DNA from: Stieleria mannarensis
Lineage (GTDB): Bacteria; Planctomycetota; Planctomycetia; Pirellulales; Pirellulaceae
DNA: 64,000 nt
Assembly (NCBI RefSeq): GCF_014154935.1
Contig: NZ_JACEHH010000025.1
Span: 1-64,000 of the forward strand
Direction: 5' to 3'
Shown here: positions 52,887 through 62,300 of the stretch, one piece after another
Layout of the letters: each line of letters opens with the position of its first letter
How positions within the stretch are numbered: the stretch's first letter is position 1
Program-made: the position numbers and the translations under genes
The notes under the pieces: generated by a model
The model's database searches: none
Told to the model about the DNA's origin: nothing
What the model saw: only the letters and a program-made list of their open reading frames with translations

Positions 52887-52907
52887 GGAATGGTTTCAGC
52901 GACCGTC

Positions 52908-52977
52908 GGTGTCTAGCCTTTAGCCGATTTCCGTCGCTGCGAAGCAGCGACAGGGCGCGGCGAAAGCCTGTACACCA
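52908..52977 (+). repeat. Dispersed palindromic repeat R3
   Basis: GGTGTCTAGCCTTTAGCCGA (52908-52927) pairs with CGGCGAAAGCCTGTACACC (52958-52976), and the tip GTCGCTGCGAAGCAGCGAC is identical to that of the copy at 51348-51418. It lies between the alpha/beta hydrolase and the beta-helix gene. Confidence 0.85.
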
Positions 52978-53031
52978 GCCGTTTTTACCCTAGTCTTTCG
53001 TATCAGTGCTCTCTTTACCATTGCCGAAACA

Positions 53032-55218
53032 ATGAGACACTCATTCATCGTGCTACTGACGCTGGCGATCCTGACAGCGGACAGAACAACCAGCGGTGCT
53101 GCCGATCCCCAGGCGGACTTCTTCGTGTCTACCTCCGGATCCGATCGCTGGTCCGGCACACTGGCGGCGGCCAACGCGGAGTCAACCGATGGCCCATTCG
53201 CCACGCTCCAGCGGGCTCGCGATGCCGTCCGCGAACTGCAAAAGACAAAGACGTCCGACATCATGGTCCTGATCCGTGGAGGAACCTATTGCCTTGAAAA
53301 CACGGTCGTGTTCGGTATGGCGGATTCAGGGACGACCGATACCACCGTGACCTATTCCGCCTACCCGGGGGAAACTCCCATCTTCAGTTCGGGACAGGAA
53401 ATCCAAGGCTGGAAAAAGGTCGAAGTAGAGTTGCCTGGCCTGCCCGATGAAGCCGCCGGCAAACTGTGGGCCGCCGATGTGTCGGAGCGGTTTTTCACGC
53501 TTTATGACGCCGAGGGCATGCTGCCTCGCGCTCGTTCGGCAGGCTTCATCCCTCTGCCCGGCGGCAGCCGCAACCGGCTGCATTATCCCAAAGGCAAGTT
53601 GAAAGCTTGGCCGAACGTGCAAGATGTGGAGATCGTGGTCCGTCCGCATCACGCATGGATCTCCAATGTGTTGTCGCTGGAGTCTGTTGACGAGCAGCGG
53701 CAAATGGCTCAGACGTCGATCGACGCCACCTACGCGATGAACCCGCTTCATTTCCTGAAGACAACCGAATCGTGTTGGGTGGAAAACGTACTCGAAGAAC
53801 TCGACGAGCCAGGCGAGTGGGTTCTCAACACCGAGCAAGGAAAGGTCTACCTTTGGCCGAGAGGAAAGTTTCCTCCCGCGTCACCCGTGTTGGCGCCGCG
53901 GTTGCTGGAATTGATCCGCATCGAAGGCGAAATCGACAAGCATGGTCCTAAGGATGTCCCTGTGCGAAACCTCTGTTTCCGCGGTCTGACGTTCATGCAT
54001 GGCGAACGGTATACCCTGGCCGAAGACGATGCCGGGTTGCAACACGACTGGGACATGCTGGACAAACCCAACTCGCTCGTTCGATTGCGCGGCACGGAGA
54101 ACTGTTCGATCGAACGATGTCATTTCGCCCACAGCGGCAGTGGTGCGATCCGCGTGGATTTGCACGGCCAAGGCAACAAGATCACAGGAAATCACATCGA
54201 GCATCTGGGCGGAGGCGGCATTCTTCTGTGTGGTTACGGTCCGGGCACCAAGGATGTCAACGGCAACAACCTGGTCTACAACAACCACATTCATGACCTG
54301 GGAAAAATCTATTTGCATTCACCCGGCGTGATGATCTGGCAAAGCGGCCAGAATCGTGTGGCAAATAGCCTGATTCACCACATGCCGTACTGCGGAATGA
54401 TTGTCTCCGGCTGCATGACGCACTTCTTTGACAAAAACGGCCGCGAGTTGAGCCGCACGATCCGCAGGCACGAAATCGAAGGCCTGCCGAGACAACCGAC
54501 GCTGGAGGATGTCCGGCCCTACCTGCATTCACACGACAACCTGATCGAATCGAACGAGATTCACAACGTGATGGAAACGATGGGGGACGGCAACGGCATC
54601 TACATTCGCGGCGCGGGAGCCGGAAACGTGATTCGCCGCAATTACATCCATCATCTAGTGACCCCGATGCTGATGCAAGCGGCGATCCGAACCGATGGAG
54701 GCCAACGGGACACGCTGATCGCCGAAAACTTGATCTACAAGTGCATGGCGCAGGGGATCATTCTGAAGCTGAACAACGCCTGCGAAAACAACATCGTCGC
54801 GGATGTCTTGGCGCCGCCGCGCGGCTATTACCTCTCACTGCGAGAGGGGCCGATGACAGGAGCGACCATCCGACGCAACATTTTTTATTCCACCGGCAAA
54901 GACACCGTCTTTATCGACGAGCTGCCCGCCGGTCGCGGTCGAAAGACCGAGGATAGCCGGGGAAGGGCGTTGGCCAGGGCAAAGGATGCCGAAACGGATT
55001 ACAACCTCTACTTCTGCACCACCGACCCACAACTGGGCGAGCAGGTGCTGGCGAAAAACCAACGCGACGGAATCGACAAGCATAGCTTGGCCACCGATCC
55101 GTTGTTTGTTGACCCTGAAAACGGCGATTTCCGATTCCGCCCCGATTCACCGGCACTAAAACTGGGCATGGTGCCCATCGACCTATCGAAGGTCGGATTG
55201 ATTCCGCAACAACCGTAA
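53032..55218 (+). CDS. Secreted right-handed beta-helix protein, GH141-like
   Basis: 728 residues with signal peptide 1-23. The opening DFFVSTSGSDRWSGTLAAAN, then DGPFATLQRARDAVRELQ and VLIRGGTYCLENTVVFGM, is typical of parallel beta-helix enzymes of the GH141 type (known activities: alpha-L-fucosidase and xylanase). Helix rungs follow with HFAHSGSGAIRVDLHGQGNK, GNHIEHLGGGGILLCGYG and NLIESNEIHNVMETMGDGNG, and a last segment YNLYFCTTDPQLGEQV. The family assignment is by overall pattern, so GH141 is probable rather than certain. It fits a role in breaking fucose-containing chains. Confidence 0.8.
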   Translation: MRHSFIVLLTLAILTADRTTSGAADPQADFFVSTSGSDRWSGTLAAANAESTDGPFATLQRARDAVRELQKTKTSDIMVLIRGGTYCLENTVVFGMADSGTTDTTVTYSAYPGETPIFSSGQEIQGWKKVEVELPGLPDEAAGKLWAADVSERFFTLYDAEGMLPRARSAGFIPLPGGSRNRLHYPKGKLKAWPNVQDVEIVVRPHHAWISNVLSLESVDEQRQMAQTSIDATYAMNPLHFLKTTESCWVENVLEELDEPGEWVLNTEQGKVYLWPRGKFPPASPVLAPRLLELIRIEGEIDKHGPKDVPVRNLCFRGLTFMHGERYTLAEDDAGLQHDWDMLDKPNSLVRLRGTENCSIERCHFAHSGSGAIRVDLHGQGNKITGNHIEHLGGGGILLCGYGPGTKDVNGNNLVYNNHIHDLGKIYLHSPGVMIWQSGQNRVANSLIHHMPYCGMIVSGCMTHFFDKNGRELSRTIRRHEIEGLPRQPTLEDVRPYLHSHDNLIESNEIHNVMETMGDGNGIYIRGAGAGNVIRRNYIHHLVTPMLMQAAIRTDGGQRDTLIAENLIYKCMAQGIILKLNNACENNIVADVLAPPRGYYLSLREGPMTGATIRRNIFYSTGKDTVFIDELPAGRGRKTEDSRGRALARAKDAETDYNLYFCTTDPQLGEQVLAKNQRDGIDKHSLATDPLFVDPENGDFRFRPDSPALKLGMVPIDLSKVGLIPQQP

Positions 55219-55258
55219 GCAAAACCGACGCCTGTCATTCACCCCCCCAACGAAACGC

Positions 55259-56779
55259 ATGAACCTACGCTCCCTTTCGCTCATCGCCGCGCTGCTTGCC
55301 GGTGCCCAACTCCACGCCGCCGATTGGACGATCGACAGCGCCGACGACTGGAAAACGAACATCCAATCCGCCGAAGGCGCGACGGTCGCTGGTGGCTCGG
55401 TATCGCCGACCGCAAAAACCGCGACCATCGTCACGCGGATTCACACCTCGGACGAAAAACGTTCCGCCAAATCGCTCGTCATCGACCAGTCGCCGATCTG
55501 GCAGAACTGGAACCCGATCGAAAACCTCGGTCCGTCAAACCTGGCCGATGCCCCAGTCTTGCTGACCGTGGGGCCGGACAACTACTGGATGTTTGGCCGC
55601 TACGGAGGTGGCAAACCTGGGCGAGCGAAAGGTCAGAAACAGGGGGCGAAATCGGCGTCCTTCAAACCGGAACCGGTGACGTTGGAAGGCTTCGACATCC
55701 CGCTGCAAACCACGCGGTTCCCCAATCAGTTCGACGCGCCCGGCGGACTCAAGCCCGGCAAAGGCGGATACCACGCCTGGCAGAGTCGCGATATGAAGAA
55801 TTGGGTCCATCACGGTCCGGTCACAGAAACATTTTCGAAATGGGTGACCAGCGCTGAATGGGTCGATGGCAAGGCGTTGATCTACTACGACTTCCCCAAC
55901 GACCAGGATCCGCACGTCTATGTCGACGAGGATTTGTTTGACGGCCAACCAGGGAAAAACATGGGGATGGCGGTCAAAGATCCTTCCCACGGCAGCGATG
56001 CCGGGTTCATTCGCGACCTGCAGGGCAACATGCATGTCATTATCGAGGACTGGAGCCCGATCAGTGCCAACAAGCGTTCCTGGGACTCGCCGCTGGCCGG
56101 GCACGCCGTCAGCCCGAATGGAATCGACGGGTTTGTCTTTCGAGAACCGGCCGTCGACAACCGCACCACCCCGACCGGAAAGATCGGCACGTACAAGCAC
56201 CCGCACTGGGCCAAGGAGGATCCGAAGAACTACAAAACCAACGTTGCGGAGTACAACATCCACGAACCCGAACAGGAAGCTTATGGCGATTGGGCAGCGA
56301 TTTGTATCGGCGGCCGGTATTACCTGTTCGGTGACTACGACCCGGCAGGCGGACACGAGATGAGTGTGGGCTGGTTCACATCGCCGTCGATCGATGAACC
56401 GTTCACCTGGTGCGACAACATCGGCAAAGGGCACCCCGATCCGGACGTCGCATTCGCCGAAGGGCAGTTCTACCTGGCCACCCAACAAAAGACCGACTTC
56501 GTCAGCCCCGGGCCGTGGGTGGAATCGGTCGAAGCACGTGTCGGCGTCGATACGGACAACGACGACAAGATCGACCGGTGGACCGACTGGACCGAAGTCA
56601 AAGAAACCTACGACTACATCCCGGGGTTCTCAAAGCAAATCGCAAAGACACCCGCCGAACTGGACCTCGCGACCCTGCCGGCCGGCTACGGTTTCCAAGT
56701 CGAACTGCGCCTGACCGATACCACGGACAACAAATCCAAACCGATCATCCAGCGGGTCTCGCTGTCGTTCACCGAGTGA
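55259..56779 (+). CDS. Secreted protein with beta-propeller-like repeats, unassigned
   Basis: 506 residues. Signal peptide 1-21 (SLIAALLAGAQLHA). The middle has propeller-like blade edges (LLTVGPDNYWMFGRYGGGKP, YHAWQSRDMKNWVHHGPVTE, DLQGNMHVIIEDWSP, GGRYYLFGDYDPAGG, VAFAEGQFYLATQ), as in GH43-type sugar enzymes. A final beta-sandwich part is at about 420-506 (WVESVEARVGVDTDNDDKID). No firm family. It lies in the glycan locus 40 bases after the beta-helix gene, so a glycosidase or lectin role is inferred. Confidence 0.7.
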   Translation: MNLRSLSLIAALLAGAQLHAADWTIDSADDWKTNIQSAEGATVAGGSVSPTAKTATIVTRIHTSDEKRSAKSLVIDQSPIWQNWNPIENLGPSNLADAPVLLTVGPDNYWMFGRYGGGKPGRAKGQKQGAKSASFKPEPVTLEGFDIPLQTTRFPNQFDAPGGLKPGKGGYHAWQSRDMKNWVHHGPVTETFSKWVTSAEWVDGKALIYYDFPNDQDPHVYVDEDLFDGQPGKNMGMAVKDPSHGSDAGFIRDLQGNMHVIIEDWSPISANKRSWDSPLAGHAVSPNGIDGFVFREPAVDNRTTPTGKIGTYKHPHWAKEDPKNYKTNVAEYNIHEPEQEAYGDWAAICIGGRYYLFGDYDPAGGHEMSVGWFTSPSIDEPFTWCDNIGKGHPDPDVAFAEGQFYLATQQKTDFVSPGPWVESVEARVGVDTDNDDKIDRWTDWTEVKETYDYIPGFSKQIAKTPAELDLATLPAGYGFQVELRLTDTTDNKSKPIIQRVSLSFTE

Positions 56780-56856
56780 GTCGGGTGGATAGGTGTCTGC
56801 GAGCGTACCGAACAGCGGATTCGATCCGTCGCTCGACGCCAGCCCGCGTGCCCCCA

Positions 56857-57090
56857 CCATTCTGCCACCCCATACGGATCAAGTTAAGGCTTCGAGCGTT
56901 AAGCAATTGAAGTCACCCTCCCTCTGGGAGGGGCGCGGAGGAGTATACGACGACGCGGGGAGGGTTCGTTGTGGCTCGAAAGCACTCAAACATCACCAAT
57001 CGCCTCTCCCGTCGCTACGCTCGACCCTCCCTGCCAGGGAGGGTTTCGTCTTAACTTGGTGCGTATGCCCCGAATCATTCTGCCACCCTA
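56857..57090. repeat. Intergenic hairpins and 'ATTCTGCCACCC' pieces
   Basis: ACCATTCTGCCACCCC (56857-56872) and ATCATTCTGCCACCCT (57075-57090) are reverse copies of the GGCAGAATGATGG family. Between them are two GC hairpins, CCCTCCCTCTGGGAGGG (56917-56933) and CCCTCCCTGCCAGGGAGGG (57029-57047), the second followed by TTTCGTCTT. They may slow or stop transcription between the preceding gene and GH29. Confidence 0.65.
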
Positions 57091-57129
57091 TCCTGTTTGT
57101 CAAAACGCCCTTTCAACTCGCGTTGCTGC

Positions 57130-58710
57130 ATGAACCTACAATCAACAACCAACCGTTTCATCCTGCTTGCCTTGGTCTGTTTGCAGGCACACGTCGCGAT
57201 CGCAGCGGAGCCGCCCTACGACGGCAGTTGGGAATCGCTTCAAAAGATGCCCGTCCCGGCGTGGTTTGACGACGGCAAGATCGGCATCTTCATCCACTGG
57301 GGACCCTACAGTGCGATCGGATATCGCAAAGGCAATCGGGGTTATGCAGAACATGTTCCGAAGTTGCTATATGAAGAATCGACACACTATTACCTGTACA
57401 TGCAGAAACGCTGGGGCGCGAGGCCTCCGGAATTCGGATACAAGGACATCATCCCCGAGTTCAAAGCGGAGAAGTGGAATCCGGACGAGTGGGCGGAATT
57501 GTTCCAAGAAGTCGGTGCCCGATATGTGGTGTTGACCGCGGAGCATCACGACGGTTGGGCCAATTGGGATTCCGATCTGACACGGTGGAACGCCGTCGAC
57601 ATGGGGCCGAAGCGAGATCTGGTCGGTGATCTTGGCCGTGCGGTTCGCAAACGCGGGCTGAAGTATGCCCCCTCCTACCATCGCGAACGTCACACAGGGT
57701 TCTTTGCAAAGCAAAAGTACGCCGTCCACAGCGAGCCTCGCGAGGACATTGCCGAAGAGATGCGGCGAGCTCCCGAGGCGGCGTCGCTGTATGGACCGTT
57801 CAGCTACGACAAGGCCTTTGTCGATGACTACGTGGCCCGCTGGAAGGAAATCCAGGACAAGTATCAGCCGGATTTTCTGTGGGTCGACGACTTTCCGATC
57901 TACACTCGCGACGGGAATCGTGTCCGCAGCGGAAAGATGAAACCGGAGATCAAATACTTTGACGACCGCGTACGCGTCATGATCACCGACTTCATGAACG
58001 ACGCAGCGTCCCGTGGCCAGGAAGTGTACTGCAACAACAAAGGCGGCAATCGCAACTGGCCCGAGGGCGTCGGCTGCTTGGAAAAAGACAATCTGAAGCT
58101 CAAAGTGATCGGTCTGAAGTGGCAGAGTTGCACGACGTTCGGATCTTCGTTCGGCTACCTGGCAGGCGATCGGTACAAGTCCGTTGAAGACGTCATCCAC
58201 GAGATGATCGAGGTGGTCAGTCGCAATGGGAATTTCCTGATCAACATCGGTCCCAAGGGAGACGGCACGCTCGTCCCCGAGCAAGTCGAGCGTCTTCGTG
58301 CCATGGGGAACTGGTTGGACATCAACGGGGACGCCATCTACGGAACGCGTTATTGGAAAGTGAGCGAGCAGCCGAAGGAACACCTGGCTTTCACCACCAA
58401 AGGCAAGACGCTGTTCGCCATCAAACTCGCCAAGCCAACGGCGCCGTTTATGATCGACGCCACTGCGGGTTGGGATGCGACAGAGGTGAAGTCCGTTCGG
58501 TTGCTCGGCAGCGAGGGCGACGTCGACTGGTCGATCGGGCCGGACGGGCTGCATATCACACCGCCGAGTGACCTTGGCAACAGCCAGTTCGCCTGGGCGT
58601 TCGAAATCGTCACGAATTCCCCCCAACACCAGCCCAACGCCATCGTTTCAGATTCCGATCAAGCCCTGAAACGAACCCGCAACGTCGATCTGGACGGCAA
58701 CGACCGGTGA
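57130..58710 (+). CDS. Secreted alpha-L-fucosidase 2, GH29
   Basis: 526 residues from the ATG at 57130. Signal peptide 1-23 (RFILLALVCLQAHVAIA). GH29 motifs: FIHWGPYSAIGYRKGN, YVVLTAEHHDGWANWDSDLT, LKYAPSYHRERHTGF, the nucleophile strand DFLWVDDFP (Asp253) and FLINIGPKGDGTL. It differs from the first GH29 (29292-31103) in several loops and lacks its extra C-terminal module, so the two may prefer different linkages. It is the last gene of the one-direction cluster. No start further upstream is supported. Confidence 0.92.
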   Translation: MNLQSTTNRFILLALVCLQAHVAIAAEPPYDGSWESLQKMPVPAWFDDGKIGIFIHWGPYSAIGYRKGNRGYAEHVPKLLYEESTHYYLYMQKRWGARPPEFGYKDIIPEFKAEKWNPDEWAELFQEVGARYVVLTAEHHDGWANWDSDLTRWNAVDMGPKRDLVGDLGRAVRKRGLKYAPSYHRERHTGFFAKQKYAVHSEPREDIAEEMRRAPEAASLYGPFSYDKAFVDDYVARWKEIQDKYQPDFLWVDDFPIYTRDGNRVRSGKMKPEIKYFDDRVRVMITDFMNDAASRGQEVYCNNKGGNRNWPEGVGCLEKDNLKLKVIGLKWQSCTTFGSSFGYLAGDRYKSVEDVIHEMIEVVSRNGNFLINIGPKGDGTLVPEQVERLRAMGNWLDINGDAIYGTRYWKVSEQPKEHLAFTTKGKTLFAIKLAKPTAPFMIDATAGWDATEVKSVRLLGSEGDVDWSIGPDGLHITPPSDLGNSQFAWAFEIVTNSPQHQPNAIVSDSDQALKRTRNVDLDGNDR

Positions 58711-59311
58711 GAGGAGATTCACATTGGTGGACGTGGTGAATCAGACCGCCCTGCGGATGCCGGATCCGTTCGGCGGGTCGGTTGGTTGTGGGGAAGTGTT
58801 GCGTGTTCGGGCAACAAACGGTGCAAAACGATGGTGGCAAAACGATGGTGGCAAAACGATGGTGGCAAAACGATGGGGGCAAAACGATGGGGGCATCGAT
58901 CGCGCGATGGGACCAATAGGACATGTAGGACTTATGGGTCCCATGGGGCCTATCGGCCCCGTCGAGTGCCGCCCCCTTCACCGCCGGGGTTGGAGCAAAC
59001 GCCAGCGTGAATCCGGTTGACGTCGCCTCTTCGATGAATCTGACCATCACGCGGTGACGGCTTGCCGCCACCGCGTGATACCCCGTCGGCACAACTGACG
59101 CCGGATTCTTGGATTCGCTACGTACAATCGTCTCTTGCCAACCATGGTGGGCGTGCAAACGTCACCGTTTGTGCGCGACTTCGCACACGTTTGGCACTCC
59201 GCATGTGTGCAAGAAAGGCTTTCAGCTCGTGCTTTATTCGATCTCTGCTTCGGCAGCAAAATTGCAGGGAGGATCTCGGTGAATTAGCCTGAACGCTGAG
59301 GAGATCGATCC
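58711..59311. other. 600-bp intergenic region with short repeats
   Basis: Includes the 14-bp array (58821-58893). After it, GGGACCAATAGGACATGTAG then ATGGGTCCCATGGGGCCTAT is a 9-10 bp-period stretch that would read as Gly-Pro-rich peptide. A promoter for the giant gene must be here; GAGGAG (59299-59304) is its ribosome site. No other gene is seen. Confidence 0.5.
58821..58893 (+). repeat. 14-bp tandem repeat
   Basis: Five units of GTGGCAAAACGATG in direct order (with GT/GG variation at the start of each) from 58821 to about 58890. The unit resembles the dispersed GGCAGAATGATGG family seen at 56857 and 57075. No spacers, so not a CRISPR. Confidence 0.85.
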
Positions 59312-62300
59312 ATGAGTTATCCAGTCGGGCACCGCGAATGGTCCCATCGCCGTCGTCGTCATCGCAAGCTTCGTTCTCGAGATCATTTCACGCGTTTGCG
59401 CGGCAAATCGCTGCGGATGGAAGAACTGGAGAAACGGCTTCTCCTGACCACCATCCCTTCGCCGCTGGATCCAGTCGAGCCATACGGATCGCTCGTTTAT
59501 GAGCGGGCCACTGCAGACAGTTTTGCAGCGACGTCCGAAAGCGATCGTTTCACCGTCGAATTGGACGTGAATCAATCCGCGACGGTTTTATTCGTCCCCA
59601 ACGATGCTTCGATCCAGGCAGAGCTGACTGTATTGGATCCAGCGGCGGTTCCGTTGGGAAGTGCCGTCGCAGCGGGTCCGGGCGAGACGCTTGCTTTGGA
59701 AACCTTATCCATTTCGACGCCTGGTGTTCATCAAATTGATGTCACGAGTATGACCGGTTCGGGCGACTATGAATTGTCGTTGTTGCTGAACACGGCGTTG
59801 GAAGACGAATCGATTGGGGGATCGAACGACTCGATTGCAACCGCTGAGAGCCTGGAGAGTTCCAGCATCCCGCTGAGCGCAGGTGCGGACCGCATGGCGA
59901 TCCAAGGCGTCATTGACATTCGCACGACGCTAAGCGGTGAAGCGTATTCGATCGATGGGTTTGGCGATCAGTTGTATGTCATCAATCCGGCTGATGGTGC
60001 GACAATTTCAAGCGTGACGGTCAACGTTCCCGAGGAAGAAGTACGCTGGATGAACGGCATCGCGCGGGATCCAACGACGGGGGAGCTGTGGGCGCTCGCC
60101 TCGCTGCGCGGTCGCGAAGATCAGCGTGACTTGATCAAAATCGATCCGGCGACTGGAAATTCCGTCGTGATTGGCAGCACGGGCGACAAATTTGCGGCGA
60201 TCGCATTCGACGGTTCGGGGACACTCTATGGGGTCACTGGCGATGGCGCGACGACTCCCGAAACGCTCTATACGCTCAATAAGACCGATGCAACACCAAC
60301 CGTCTACATGGCACTCGGCAATGGTGACGGCGGTGAGACGATCGCCATCAATCCGATTGACGGCTTGCTGTACCACGGTTCGGGCCGTGATGACGAGATT
60401 TTGGAGTCGATCGACTTGGCGGACCGTTCGCTGGTGAATATTCCTTTGCAGGGAGAGTCATTTGACTCGTTTCGCGGACTGTCCCATTTTTCGGAAGACC
60501 AATTTTTGTTGTCCGATGGGTATGGGCTTTTCCAAGTCTCCACGTCAGGTGAAGTCAGTTCGCTTGGCACGCTGGATCACTGGTCAAAAGGTTTCGTCGT
60601 CAATTCGGCCAGCATCAATCGCTTTGACGATGCCGCGGATGTGTACAGTTTCTCATTGGGGGCGGGTCAGGTCGCGACAATGGGGCTGAGTGGTCCCAGT
60701 GGAGCAGGGTTCGATTTACAGCTGCTCGACGCCGGTGGGGCTCTGTTGGCGTGGAGTCGTGGGGACGCTGCGAACGTGAACCGAGTGATCTCGGATTTCG
60801 TTGCGCCAGCCGATGGCGTTTACTATCTGCAGATCACCGCGGACCGTCTCGCACAATACAACCTGATGGTGACTCGCGATTCATCGTTCGAAATCGAACC
60901 CAACGGATCGCAATCCCATGCCAAGGATGTGTCGTCGAGCGGCCAAGTGCTCGGACGGCTTGGCGGCACCAACGCCGGACCGATTCGCGTCGCAGTCTGG
61001 GGCGGACATTCGCAACGGTTCATTGACCAGCTGAACGACGATACGTATTTCGATATCGATGCGACGCCGGTTGACGATCCAGAGATCGATTCGCCCGCAG
61101 AACTTGCCGCATTCGACGTGGTTGTTATTGGAAGCAACAATCCAAACTTCGAAACGTTTGACGAATCCACCGCGGCGGCAGTCCGCGACTGGTACCAATC
61201 CGGTTTGGGAGGAGTGGTCGGAACCTCTTACCTGTACAGCGCATTAGTCAACGCCAATTCCTCCGCGGCGCGCGACGAGCTGGACGAGATTATTCCCCTT
61301 GACCTCTCAGCTTCCAACGCCAACCAATTCACCGGCGAGACGATCATCATCGTCGACGGCGCTCATCCGGTCGCCAAGGGAGTCTCTAACTTCAGCAGTT
61401 TTGGGGAGACAAGTTCCAACGGTGCCGATTCCGACGCGACTGTATTGGCGACAAGCGGTGAGGGTGGACTACCGGCGATCATTGTCAGAGAAGATTCATT
61501 CGATCGCGCGATCGGCTTGCCAAGCCTTTCGCGATCGGTGTACCTGCAACCGCGATACTTTGATGGGAGCACGTTGTCCGCCGGCGCGGATCGGTTGCTC
61601 GAACAGGCGATCGCCTGGGCCGCGCCCGACCGTGACGATCAGTTTTTGATCGAAGTCAACGCGGGTGATAGTCTGGTCTTACAGACTGCCACCCCCGGTT
61701 CCGGTACCGGAGAACCTCAAAACACGCTCGACCCGACACTCGTGTTGTTCGACCCGTCCGGCACGCCGGTGGCAGCCAATGACAACGGTGCCGCCGGAAC
61801 GAACGCCAGAATTGAGCATCTGGCCTTGAACAACGGAAGCTATCGCGTTGTGGTTGGTACCGAGGCCGGTCTTGGCGATTACGAGTTGATCGCGACGGGG
61901 TTCAGCGGCACGCTGCCGCCCTTTGCAGTCGCCCAATCGACCCCGAGTAACGGACAGGCCGTCTTCGGTATGCCCGATTATCGGGTGTCGTTTTCGAACA
62001 GCGTGCTCATAAGCAGCGTTGACGCATCGGATTTGACGGTCGACGGAGTACCTGCCGATGCGGTCCGAATGGTCGATGACCGAACCTTGGAATTTGACAT
62101 CACATCCGCGAATCACGGTGACGGCACGTATCAGGTGTCGATGGCCGCAGGCGCAATCACCAGCATTTCCGGAACGCCACTCACGGGCTTTGACGCCAGC
62201 TTTGATGCGGAGATGATCGCCCCGCTCGAGAGGAAGACGCCGTTGGGATCGCTGATTCATGATCCTCCTGTCGAAGGGCACTTTTCAAATCCAGCTGACG

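Noticed and set aside
58724-59020. Collagen-like small gene (GPIGHVGLMGPMGPIGP)
   Set aside because: Encoded by short-period repeats, with no ribosome site, and a high-quality frame is absent on either side.
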